Positions 26,129 through 34,033 of a stretch of 64,000 bases of DNA are shown piece after piece (the first letter of the stretch is position 1; each line of letters opens with the position of its first letter). The stretch is from BAIKAL-G1 sp943369525 (GTDB lineage: Bacteria > Cyanobacteriota > Cyanobacteriia > PCC-6307 > Cyanobiaceae), in the NCBI GenBank assembly GCA_943369525.1, contig CALRNL020000001.1, forward strand, positions 248,001 to 312,000, read 5' to 3'. The notes beneath the pieces are model-generated. The model was given only the letters and a program-made list of their open reading frames with translations. It was not told the DNA's origin and made no database searches. A program made the position numbers and the translations under genes.

Positions 26129-27642
26129 TAGAGCAGTTCCTTTAGGTGGTCAGCGATGCGAATCGCATTGGCGATCACGGTGAGACCGATGCCCACACTG
26201 GGGCAGGTTGGCAACACACTGGCATCGGCAATAAAGAGATTGCTTAGCTCATGGCTTTGGCCCTGAAGATTCACAACCGAGGTGGCCGGATTACTGCCCA
26301 TGCGACAGGTCCCCAAAGCCACACCCAACACGGACAAGGGAGCCTGGCCGCGGGGGTGGGTAGGGGCCGCCTGAACCACCTGGGTTTGGGGATCGCCCTC
26401 AGCCGCTTTAAGACAATCAATCCAGCGATAGACGAGGCGATCATGGGCCTCCAGATTGTTGGCCTCATAGTGGATTTGCACCTGGTCACGGCGCAGGCTG
26501 ATGCGGTTGTGGGGATCGGGCGCCACCGCAGTCATGGCCCACCAGGTGATCGAACGGCTAGCCAACTGCTCCAGACCAAAGTCGGGAATCAACTTGCTGA
26601 CTAACGACAGCACCGGGGGGGACTCGGCAAACAGGGCGTCCTGGAGCACTCCCCCCCCACTCTGGATATGGCCGAGCGGAAAATCGACATTTTGGTCGCC
26701 CCAATAGAAGTCATTAATCCCCAAGCTGCGGGCATCGTGGCCGCGACCGGGACGGGCCGCCAACTGCAGGATCGAGGTGAGCTGGGGTTTCATCAGGTTG
26801 CGGCCCACCTGATCGGACCCATTCGAGAGGCCGTGGGGATGGCGACCATCGGCGGAGCGCAACAAGAGGGCAGCCGTGTTGATCGCCCCGGCGGCCAGCA
26901 CCACCAGGTGGGAGCGAAAGAGCCAACGGTCGCCGCCAATCTCGGCCTCAACGGCCTTCACCTGGTTGCCACTGGGATTGGTGTGCAACTGGCGCACCCA
27001 AGCGCCCGGGCGAATCGTGATCGCCGGATTCGCCTGGGCAGGGGTAACGCCGAACGATTCGGCATCACCGCAGGGATGGCTTTGGGATTCGGACCAGCTC
27101 AAGGGCAGGTCATAGGCACAGATTCCCTGGCGCTCAAAGGCGGCACGCAGCTCTTCCATGACCGGCTCGATCGGCCGGGGGACAAATCCGTAATCCCCCT
27201 GGCGGGGGGGCTCGGTAGGATCCACCCCAGCCTTGCCATGGACCCGGTAGCTCCGTTCAGCCCGGTCGTAATAGGGCGCAAAATCTGCATAGGTCAACTC
27301 CCATGCCGGGGTAAGGCCCTTTTGTAGACGCATGGCGCCAAACTCCTGTTCCCGCATGCGCTCAAGCACGCCTCCCCAAATCTTGGTATTTCCCCCCAGG
27401 CCATAGAGCATCTGGGGAGGGAAGGGATCGCCATCGGTGCCAAACCAGGACTCCTTCGGATGGAAGCGTTCTTTACGAAACAGTTCGCTGCCCGTGCTTC
27501 TGAGCTCCTCTGGAGGGATTGACTGTCCCCGCTCCAGCACCAGCACGGAGCGGCCACCATCGGCCAGTTCCGCAGCCAGGGTGGCACCGCCGGCACCCGT
27601 GCCAATCACGATGACGTCGTAGTGGCGATCCTCAATGATCAT
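26128..27642 (-). CDS. GMC-family FAD oxidoreductase (first copy of the array)
   Basis: The product is 504 residues. The FAD motif DVIVIGTGAGGATLAAELAD is at the start, followed by SVLVLERGQSIPPE. The C-terminal GMC part contains LGVALGTCRMGSNPATSVVN (His replaced by Leu/Gly in this short stretch) and NLFIADASVLPTCPSVG. Unlike the other GMC protein of the array it lacks the cysteine cluster. Loss of the usual histidine before GTCRMG could change or remove activity; an alignment would settle this. It starts 42 bases after ctaE and overlaps the GH63 start, so it links the oxidase genes to the glycosidase in one array. Confidence 0.88.
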   Translation of the reverse strand: MIIEDRHYDVIVIGTGAGGATLAAELADGGRSVLVLERGQSIPPEELRSTGSELFRKERFHPKESWFGTDGDPFPPQMLYGLGGNTKIWGGVLERMREQEFGAMRLQKGLTPAWELTYADFAPYYDRAERSYRVHGKAGVDPTEPPRQGDYGFVPRPIEPVMEELRAAFERQGICAYDLPLSWSESQSHPCGDAESFGVTPAQANPAITIRPGAWVRQLHTNPSGNQVKAVEAEIGGDRWLFRSHLVVLAAGAINTAALLLRSADGRHPHGLSNGSDQVGRNLMKPQLTSILQLAARPGRGHDARSLGINDFYWGDQNVDFPLGHIQSGGGVLQDALFAESPPVLSLVSKLIPDFGLEQLASRSITWWAMTAVAPDPHNRISLRRDQVQIHYEANNLEAHDRLVYRWIDCLKAAEGDPQTQVVQAAPTHPRGQAPLSVLGVALGTCRMGSNPATSVVNLQGQSHELSNLFIADASVLPTCPSVGIGLTVIANAIRIADHLKELL

Positions 27643-27684
27643 GGCTGAAAAAGGAGCAATTCAGGGATAGATTGAAAGTAGAAT

Positions 27685-28284
27685 TTAGCCCTGCCAAACA
27701 TAAATCAGCAGGAACAGCACAATCCAGATAACATCAACAAAGTGCCAAAACAGGGAGGTTGCCTGAACCCCCTGCTCCCCACCCACATAGTTGCCAGGCA
27801 GGAACGATTTGACCAGCATCAGCCCCATCAGCAAAATGCCCGTGGCCACATGCAAGCCATGGAAGCCTGTAAGGAGATAAAAGGTGCCCCCAAAGGTCCC
27901 CGAGGTGAAACCAAACTGGAGGCCGCCCCATTCCACGGCCTGGCCATAGAGGAAGTAGCTGCCCATGGCCATGGTTAGCAGCCAGAAGCCGCGAAACAAC
28001 CAGAGGTTGTGCTTGGCCTTGAAGTGCTCAGCGAGCACGATCGTGCCCGAGCTGGAGACCAACACCACCGTATTGAGTAGGGGAGTGCGCCATTCCAGAC
28101 CCTCCACCCCGGCAGGCAACCAATTCAGGGCGGAGAGCTTCAAGATGGCATAGCCACTGAAAAAGGCTAAAAAGATAACACTTTCAGAGCAAAGAAAAAT
28201 AATGAAGCCCGTCATGTTGTGGCCGCCATGGCCGCCATGGGCTTCGCCATGCTCAGCCAAGGGTTGGGACGTGGTTGGGGTCAT
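27685..28284 (-). CDS. ctaE: Cytochrome c oxidase-like subunit III
   Basis: The product is 199 residues with five membrane helices. The first is MTGFIIFLCSESVIFLAFFS, with the conserved Glu in SES. Later comes FYLLTGFHGLHVATGILLMG, the signature HGxHVxxG of heme-copper oxidase subunit III, and the end reads FWHFVDVIWIVLFLLIY. Its ATG overlaps the ctaD stop (ATGA). Subunit III stabilises the catalytic core and proton uptake. It is the third gene of ctaC-D-E. Confidence 0.93.
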   Translation of the reverse strand: MTPTTSQPLAEHGEAHGGHGGHNMTGFIIFLCSESVIFLAFFSGYAILKLSALNWLPAGVEGLEWRTPLLNTVVLVSSSGTIVLAEHFKAKHNLWLFRGFWLLTMAMGSYFLYGQAVEWGGLQFGFTSGTFGGTFYLLTGFHGLHVATGILLMGLMLVKSFLPGNYVGGEQGVQATSLFWHFVDVIWIVLFLLIYVWQG

Positions 28285-29957
28285 GCGGAGGCCTCCTGGA
28301 GGGTGAGCTGACGTTCGATCTCGGCCTGGTGCTCCACCAGGGGCAGGCCCGTGCCGTAGCCGTAGGGGCGACTGATCACGGTGGGCACATGCTCCTCAAA
28401 GTTTTCAACCGGGGGCGGCGAGGGCAGTAACCACTCCAGCCCAATGGCATTCCAGGGATTGTGGGGGGCCCTGGATCCCCGGGCCCAAGAACTAATCATG
28501 TTGAGTAGGAAAGGAATAATCGACACCCCGAGCAGGAAGGCCCCCAGGCTGGCCAACACATTCCAGAAGGCAAACTCCGGGTCGTAGGAGGACACCCGCC
28601 TGGGCATGCCCATGAGGCCGAGGGGATGCATCGGTAAAAAATTGAGATTGGCGCCAATGAATGTGAGCACAAAATGGAGCTTGCCCAGACCTTCATAGGG
28701 CATGCGGCCCGTGAACTTAGGGAACCAGTGGTAGATCGCGGCAAAAATGCCCATCACGGCGGCACCATAGATCACATAGTGGAAGTGACCAACCACGAAA
28801 TAGGTATTGCTGACATGGATATCGATGGGTACGGTGGCAAGCATGATGCCGGTAATTCCGGCAAATACGAAGTTAATCAGGCCGCCCAGGCAGAACAACA
28901 TCGGGGTAGTGAGCTGGAGCTTGCCTCGCCAGATGGTTCCCAGCCAGGCGAACACCTTTACCCCCGTGGGCACAGCGATCAACATCGTGGTAAACATGAA
29001 AAAGTTACGCATCCACATGGTCACGCCACTGGGAAACATGTGGTGAACCCAGACAATCAAACCGAGTCCAACAATAATAAAAGAAGCCAAGCAGACATAC
29101 ACATAACCAAAGAGGGGCTTGCGCGAATAAACGGGAAATAGCTCGGAGAAGATGCCAAACACTGGCAGGATGATCACATACACCGCCGGATGGGAATAGA
29201 ACCAGAAAAAGTGCTGATAGAGAACCGGATCGCCACCGCCTTCAGGCCGGTAAAAGGAGGTGCCTACGGTGAGGTCGAAGAGGAGCATCACCGCTCCACC
29301 GGTCAGGGCGGGCAGGCCAATCAGCTGCAGGGACTGGGCGGCCAGTGCTGTCCAGCAAAACACGGGCATGCGGAAAAGGCCCATGCCCGGCGCGCGCATG
29401 CGCAGGATTGTGGTCACGAAGTTGATCGCTCCCATAATCGAAGAAACCCCAGATAGGGCAACGGCAAGCAACCAGAGGCTCTGGCCGCTGATTAGGTGGC
29501 CGAGGGGATTTTGGATACTCACCGGTGGATAGGACCACCAGCCGGAATAGGCCGGACCACCGGGGACAAAGAAGCTGGCAATCAACAAAATCCCAAAAAC
29601 CGGGACGAGCCAAAAGGCGGCGGTATTAAGGCGGGGAAAGGCCATGTCGGGGGCACCGATCATGGTGGGAATCAACAGATTATTAAGACCATTGAGCACT
29701 GGAAAAATAAAAAGGAACAACATGATTGTCCCATGCATTGTATAAAGCCCGTTGTAAACCGTACGGTCCACCAGATCGGCCTCCGGCGTGATCAATTCGC
29801 CCCGGATGATCATGGCCAGGAAGCCACCAATCAGGAAGAAGAAAAAAGCCACCACGATGTACTGGATGCCAATCACCTTGGCATCCGTACTGAATCCAAA
29901 GTAACGGGTCCAACTGAGTTGGGAGTGATCGGGTTGCAGGGAAACGGTAGGGGTCAT
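28281..29957 (-). CDS. ctaD: Cytochrome c oxidase-like subunit I (heme-copper catalytic subunit)
   Basis: The start is placed at the ATG 29957 (MTPTVSLQPDHSQLSW), giving 558 residues, the normal length. A longer open frame to 30089 would run into ctaC. The product has twelve membrane helices. Key sites are the early heme ligand in YTMHGTIMLFLF, the His-Tyr cross-link motif FYSHPAVYVIILP, the CuB histidines in WVHHMFPSG, and the heme ligands in YFVVGHFHYVIYGA. The Tyr-Ser before HPAVY replaces the Glu of the A1-type D-channel, as in A2-type oxidases. The enzyme reduces oxygen to water and pumps protons. The electron donor is judged from subunit II, which lacks CuA. Confidence 0.95.
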   Translation of the reverse strand: MTPTVSLQPDHSQLSWTRYFGFSTDAKVIGIQYIVVAFFFFLIGGFLAMIIRGELITPEADLVDRTVYNGLYTMHGTIMLFLFIFPVLNGLNNLLIPTMIGAPDMAFPRLNTAAFWLVPVFGILLIASFFVPGGPAYSGWWSYPPVSIQNPLGHLISGQSLWLLAVALSGVSSIMGAINFVTTILRMRAPGMGLFRMPVFCWTALAAQSLQLIGLPALTGGAVMLLFDLTVGTSFYRPEGGGDPVLYQHFFWFYSHPAVYVIILPVFGIFSELFPVYSRKPLFGYVYVCLASFIIVGLGLIVWVHHMFPSGVTMWMRNFFMFTTMLIAVPTGVKVFAWLGTIWRGKLQLTTPMLFCLGGLINFVFAGITGIMLATVPIDIHVSNTYFVVGHFHYVIYGAAVMGIFAAIYHWFPKFTGRMPYEGLGKLHFVLTFIGANLNFLPMHPLGLMGMPRRVSSYDPEFAFWNVLASLGAFLLGVSIIPFLLNMISSWARGSRAPHNPWNAIGLEWLLPSPPPVENFEEHVPTVISRPYGYGTGLPLVEHQAEIERQLTLQEASA

Positions 29958-29961
29958 GGCC

Positions 29962-30900
29962 TCAGGCGTCGTGGGGAAGGGCATTGGATCCGGGCACATT
30001 GACCTGGGGAGGCGGTGCGGGCTTAACGGTGGCCCAACCGGGGATTGGGATTTGCTGGATCCTTTGCTGGTACTCAACAACCGCATCACTAATCCCTGGC
30101 TGCAGGGGTAACTCGGCAGCCTCGGTCAACCAGGCTTGGTAAGCCTCGTCGCTTTCCACCACCACATCGGCCTGGTTGGCCGCAAACCAGGTGCCGCTGA
30201 ACTGGGAATCCCGCAGTCGATAGCGGCCGATGCGGGTCGGCGTGAGGTTGAAATTGATTGCCCGGCCGGGAATCACATCCTGCTTGAGGCGGAAGGCTGG
30301 GATAAAGAAGCCATGGAGCACATCCTCAGACACCAGGCGAAAGGTCACCGGCTGATCCACGGGCAAATGCAGTTCAGTGGAAGACACACCCACCGTGGGA
30401 TAACGAAATTCCCAGGACCACTGCCGGGCCACCACCTCAATCGATTCAGCCGGAAGGCGATCGCCCGGATACCCCCCCTGCTGCTCCTGCCCATCGGCCA
30501 GGTGGATATGCTCCATCGGCCCCAGCACCCCCAGGCTGGTATTGACCTTCATGGCATACACGGCGATGGCCATCACGATGACCAAGGGAATGGCGGTCCA
30601 AATAATTTCCAGCTTGGTGTTGCCTTCAATCGGCTCGGCGTCACTGGCATCGTATTTTTCAGCCCGGTGACGCAGGATCACCCAGGCCATCACCGAGGTC
30701 ACCGCCAGGAACACAAAGGTGCCAAGAGCGGTCTCAAAGCTGAATAGCCCATCCACCAGGGGCGCTGCGCTGGAGGCCTGCACCGGGAACCAGCCATAGG
30801 ATTGCAAACCAACCCAGCGGCTGATCCCAATCAGGAGGCCAACCCAGAGGCTGACGCCAATCACAGCCGGTCGGTTAAGGGGGCTTGGGGTGGGGGTCAT
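29962..30900 (-). CDS. ctaC: Cytochrome oxidase-like subunit II lacking the CuA site
   Basis: The product is 312 residues. Hydrophobic segments (AVIGVSLWVGLLIGISRWVG, GTFVFLAVTSVMAWVIL and LEIIWTAIPLVIVMAIAVYA) precede a periplasmic cupredoxin domain. The domain keeps SEDVLHGFFIPAFRLKQDVI, including the first ligand His. Where CuA oxidases have CxExCxxxHxxM it reads DSQFSGTWFAAN, so both cysteines, the Glu, the second His and the Met are all replaced. Such subunits cannot hold CuA and are found in quinol oxidases and in the cyanobacterial alternative respiratory terminal oxidase (ARTO). It is followed 4 bases later by ctaD. The electron donor, probably plastoquinol, is inferred. Confidence 0.92.
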   Translation of the reverse strand: MTPTPSPLNRPAVIGVSLWVGLLIGISRWVGLQSYGWFPVQASSAAPLVDGLFSFETALGTFVFLAVTSVMAWVILRHRAEKYDASDAEPIEGNTKLEIIWTAIPLVIVMAIAVYAMKVNTSLGVLGPMEHIHLADGQEQQGGYPGDRLPAESIEVVARQWSWEFRYPTVGVSSTELHLPVDQPVTFRLVSEDVLHGFFIPAFRLKQDVIPGRAINFNLTPTRIGRYRLRDSQFSGTWFAANQADVVVESDEAYQAWLTEAAELPLQPGISDAVVEYQQRIQQIPIPGWATVKPAPPPQVNVPGSNALPHDA

Positions 30901-30941
30901 GGGGGAGTAGCTAGGCGCAGCAACGGATCAGCCCAGGTCGG

Positions 30942-31571
30942 TTAGGGGAGGGCGCTATGGAGGTCAGCTCCAGCCGCCAGCAATTGGTCCGCGGCGATGT
31001 GGACCCCAAATTCGGCTGCCAACTGGGCGCCAAGGGTGCCGTGGAGGCCCAACAACAGGAACATGGCCAGACCTACCAGGAGATAGAGCCACTGGACCTG
31101 GCGTCCCAGGTCCTTGCGCCAGAGAAAGCGCTGGAAGCCGCGCCAAACGGTCATGGCAACGATGACCAGTAGCAACACCACACCGCCAACCCCATGCCAA
31201 AGCATGGTGACCATGCTTTCCAGGCCGAAGGTGCTGGTGACACCCGGCAGGGGAACGGCCAGCAGCATTTCGTAGAAGCCCGCCGCCACCGTGAAGAAGG
31301 TGACAACACAACAGGCCAGCAGGTTGTACCAGCCCACATCGTGGAAGCCCGAACGGGTGACGGGCAGGGCCAGAAAGCGGAACACCCGCTTCTCAAGGGG
31401 GTAGAGGGCACCGGCAATATCAAAGGCAATGGCAATCACAAACAACCCAATGGTGAGATGCACCAGGTTGGGATGGATCGGCAGGGCGTAGGGAAGACCA
31501 TTGGCTCCCAGGGAGCTGGCGATCTGGTCGATCGGGGAATCGTTAGGAATGGCAGCCATGCTCGCTTCCAT
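30942..31571 (-). CDS. DUF2231 membrane protein next to the oxidase genes
   Basis: The product is 209 residues from the ATG at 31571, which overlaps the TGA of the upstream gene by one base; a TTG one codon earlier is less likely. Four to five membrane helices carry conserved polar residues: LPIHPNLVHLTIGLFVIAIA, GFHDVGWYNLLACCVVTFFT, MLWHGVGGVVLLLVIV and FLLLGLHGTLGAQLAAEFG. The histidines placed within helices are typical of DUF2231 and could bind heme or metal. It lies 41 bases upstream of ctaC. Pairs of such genes precede ARTO-type oxidase operons in some cyanobacteria as far as I recall, so an accessory or electron-entry role is inferred. Confidence 0.8.
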   Translation of the reverse strand: MEASMAAIPNDSPIDQIASSLGANGLPYALPIHPNLVHLTIGLFVIAIAFDIAGALYPLEKRVFRFLALPVTRSGFHDVGWYNLLACCVVTFFTVAAGFYEMLLAVPLPGVTSTFGLESMVTMLWHGVGGVVLLLVIVAMTVWRGFQRFLWRKDLGRQVQWLYLLVGLAMFLLLGLHGTLGAQLAAEFGVHIAADQLLAAGADLHSALP

Positions 31572-32068
31572 CAAACGGCTCCTTCCCTAATCGCCTGAAC
31601 GACCCTGACGGTGTGCAGGCCGTAGGTCCAGATCAGCTGGTCACCTAGATAGATTTGAACCAGCACCAGCAAGCTAAGCACCCCACCCGCACCAAGGAAA
31701 CTCAGGGGGATTTGTTGGCTATCGCGGTTGCGAATCACGTAGCGCCAGGCGGTCATCAACGACAGGATGCCCGCCAGGGACCAGCCGATCGTGCTGTGGA
31801 TATTGAGGATTTCCCGGGCGGCACCGTAGGGCTGGGCCAGGCCAGCCTCCACTTGGCCAAAGATGATGGCCACGAAGATGGCCGCTGTGGCAAACAGCAG
31901 ATTCCAGAAACTCACTTCAAAAAGCTGGGGCTTGCGCAGGCCAACCCCAGCCAGATCAAAGACAAACGTAATCAGGGCCATGGCGATGACAAAATGCACC
32001 ACGATTGGATGGATCGTGTCCATCCAGGGCAAGTTGTGATCGTTCAGCGGTGGCAGCAGTTCAAGCAT
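31571..32068 (-). CDS. DUF2231 membrane protein, first gene of the oxidase array
   Basis: The product is 165 residues from the ATG at 32068 (MLELLPPLNDHNLPWMDTIH); the longer open frame to 32134 adds 22 atypical residues. It has four membrane helices with histidines near their ends: IHPIVVHFVIAMALITFVFD, LLFATAAIFVAIIFGQVEAG, LNIHSTIGWSLAGILSLMTA and LLVLVQIYLGDQLIWTYGLH. The arrangement resembles DUF2231 or cytochrome b-like four-helix proteins. It is the promoter-proximal gene of the minus-strand array, so the promoter should lie between 32069 and the divergent DUF308 gene at 32231. Confidence 0.78.
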   Translation of the reverse strand: MLELLPPLNDHNLPWMDTIHPIVVHFVIAMALITFVFDLAGVGLRKPQLFEVSFWNLLFATAAIFVAIIFGQVEAGLAQPYGAAREILNIHSTIGWSLAGILSLMTAWRYVIRNRDSQQIPLSFLGAGGVLSLLVLVQIYLGDQLIWTYGLHTVRVVQAIREGAV

Positions 32069-32230
32069 GGCGGCCCAGGGGCCAGCTGGCATTGATGACG
32101 TAATTCTGTTGGACCCCCGCGGGCCGTGACACATTTGTTGCGGAATGCTCTCAATTGTTTTGGTTTGCAGGTGATAGCCCCGGGCCCTTGGAAGGACTAG
32201 GATTAGAGAATTGTTTTGATTTGCTTCAGC

Positions 32231-32740
32231 ATGGCCGCCAACCCGAACCTGCGCTGGATCACGGCAGGCCTGCTCCTGATTGCTGCGGTGCTGGCGGTCG
32301 CCCTTCCCTTCGTCTCGGCCACCGTGCTGACCCTGGCCATTGGCGGGGTGGCGATCGCCGCTGGTGTCGCCCAGCTCCTACGGATTGGCAGCGCCGCCGA
32401 TGGGCGTAGCAAGGTTTTCCGCGCCCTCGCCGGTGTGTTCTATGGCGTGAGTGGGGTGTGGATCCTGCTTTACCCGGTGGCCAGCGAGGTGAGCCTTACC
32501 CTATTTGCCGGCCTGCTGCTGCTGGTTGAAGGGGTGATGGAGCTCGCTGGGGCCGCCGCCAGTTCCTCACCGGCCAAGGGCCTGGTGCTCGTCGATGGGG
32601 TCGTAACGGCGATCCTGGGCGGAATGTTGGTGCTCGAATGGCCCAGCGACAGCCTTTGGGCCGTGGGAACCCTGCTGGGGATTTCCCTATTTTTCTCGGC
32701 GGTGAACCTGCTATCCAACCCGAAGCCGAATGAGGCCTAA
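32231..32740 (+). CDS. HdeD/DUF308-family membrane protein
   Basis: The product is 169 residues from the ATG at 32231; a start five codons earlier is less likely. Six hydrophobic segments alternate with very short loops: ITAGLLLIAAVLAVALPFVS, VLTLAIGGVAIAAGVAQLLR, GVFYGVSGVWILLYPVA and later LLGISLFFSAVNLLS. This is the repeat pattern of DUF308, which includes the acid-resistance protein HdeD. The function in cyanobacteria is unknown. It is divergent from the DUF2231-oxidase array, with about 160 bases between starts. Confidence 0.75.
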   Translation: MAANPNLRWITAGLLLIAAVLAVALPFVSATVLTLAIGGVAIAAGVAQLLRIGSAADGRSKVFRALAGVFYGVSGVWILLYPVASEVSLTLFAGLLLLVEGVMELAGAAASSSPAKGLVLVDGVVTAILGGMLVLEWPSDSLWAVGTLLGISLFFSAVNLLSNPKPNEA

Positions 32741-32941
32741 TCAACACCCTCCATACTCAGTGATCACCAGTGAAAGACCCAAGCCGGGATCGGACAGCAC
32801 CAACCAGAAAGACTCACTTAAGTGCATAGGCATTGGCCCAACTGGGTATTAACAGCGAAGCTAAATGCCAAACCAAAAGCATTGCCGCCAAATTCCCAGT
32901 CCATCATTTAAACCTCAATCCACCTAAATCAGATAGCAGCA

Positions 32942-33556
32942 TTGTTGCCCACCATCCTCACGGCCCCTGAAGCCCTCAGCGAATTAAAGGCAGGTCACGA
33001 CCGTTTCACCCAGGGAATCTCTAAACATCCCCATAGCAGCCATCAACGCCTAAATCATCTCGCCAGCGGCCAGAATCCCATGGCGATGGTATTGAGCTGC
33101 TCTGATTCTAGGGTGCCGATTGAGCTGCTTTTTGATGTGGGCTTCGGAGACCTATTCGTGATCCGCAATGCGGGCAATGCCTGCACGGAAGGAAGCTTGG
33201 CTTCGATCGAATATGGCCTCGAGGGCTTGAATATTGGCCTCTTGGTGGTGATGGGCCATGAAGGATGTGGTGCCGTCAAGGCAGCCTGTTCAGACCATAT
33301 GAGCCTAAGTCCAAGCCTTAGGCAGCTGGTGTTGCACATCCGCCAAGAACTGGTTCGTTCGGAGGTGCAGCTAGATCCAGCAATCGCTGTCCGCCGCCAT
33401 CCGATTTTAACGGTCGAGCAATTAGTTGGCAACAGCAATCTTATTAGGGAGCGACTCAACAGTGGTGCCCTGTTGATTGAACCGGCTTGCTACACCTTTG
33501 ACCATGGCACAATTGAGTGGCTTGGAGCTACGCCATCGATTTTAAGCAAGACCTAA
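32942..33556 (+). CDS. Beta-class carbonic anhydrase
   Basis: The enzyme interconverts CO2 and bicarbonate. The product is 204 residues with zinc ligands Cys53 in CSDSRVP (catalytic Asp55-Arg57 dyad) and His106/Cys109 in GHEGCGAVKAA. FVIRNAGNACTEGSLASIEY is the usual active-site wall. It has no signal peptide, so it is probably cytosolic. The start is a TTG; no ATG fits, and the residues before the first conserved block match the family length. It is not the carboxysomal CsoSCA. How it fits with the carbon-concentrating mechanism, which depends on low cytosolic anhydrase activity, is an open question. Confidence 0.9.
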   Translation: MLPTILTAPEALSELKAGHDRFTQGISKHPHSSHQRLNHLASGQNPMAMVLSCSDSRVPIELLFDVGFGDLFVIRNAGNACTEGSLASIEYGLEGLNIGLLVVMGHEGCGAVKAACSDHMSLSPSLRQLVLHIRQELVRSEVQLDPAIAVRRHPILTVEQLVGNSNLIRERLNSGALLIEPACYTFDHGTIEWLGATPSILSKT

Positions 33557-34033
33557 TCGCAACCTGGCCTGGTTAAAGGGCGGATCGAGCAACGCCTCCA
33601 ATTTAATCGTGCCCAATTAAGCTGTTGAGCATGGCCCTTCACCATCGGGTCGTTAAGATAAGAGGTCCTTCTGGTAAGAGGCCCTTCGGGTAAGGCCCCA
33701 TCCCAGCACCAGGGATCCAACAGCGAACTTGGCAATAGCATCCCCAGATGAATCCAACCCATCTGAGCCATTTCCAGAGGGCTCCGGCCAAGACCACCAT
33801 CGAAGGCCCAAACCAATAGCCGGCGGCAGATCTTCGAAAAAAGCATCGATACTGGGCTAGTCGATCAAGATGGCGCCGGCAATTTGGCAACCGAACGGTA
33901 CGGGTGAAGCTGGAGGTCCAGGATCACTTCAACCAGCAATCGGCCGTGGGAACAACCGGTCAATACGGTCCTCCTAGACAATTTATCGAAAGAATCTGCC
34001 TAGGAATTTCAGCTAGTCAAAGCCGAAATGCCC
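33557..34033. other. Intergenic stretch between carbonic anhydrase and polA, with a short tandem repeat
   Basis: No gene is recognised in these 477 bases. At 33661-33692 a 16-base unit occurs twice in tandem (AGAGGTCCTTCTGGTA then AGAGGCCCTTCGGGTA, three differences). The genes on both sides end here (convergent), but no terminator hairpin with T-tract is visible. Confidence 0.5.

Noticed and set aside
29958..30089. Longer ctaD start overlapping ctaC
   Set aside because: The 44 extra residues have no homology to subunit I and overlap the end of ctaC; ATG 29957 fits the family.
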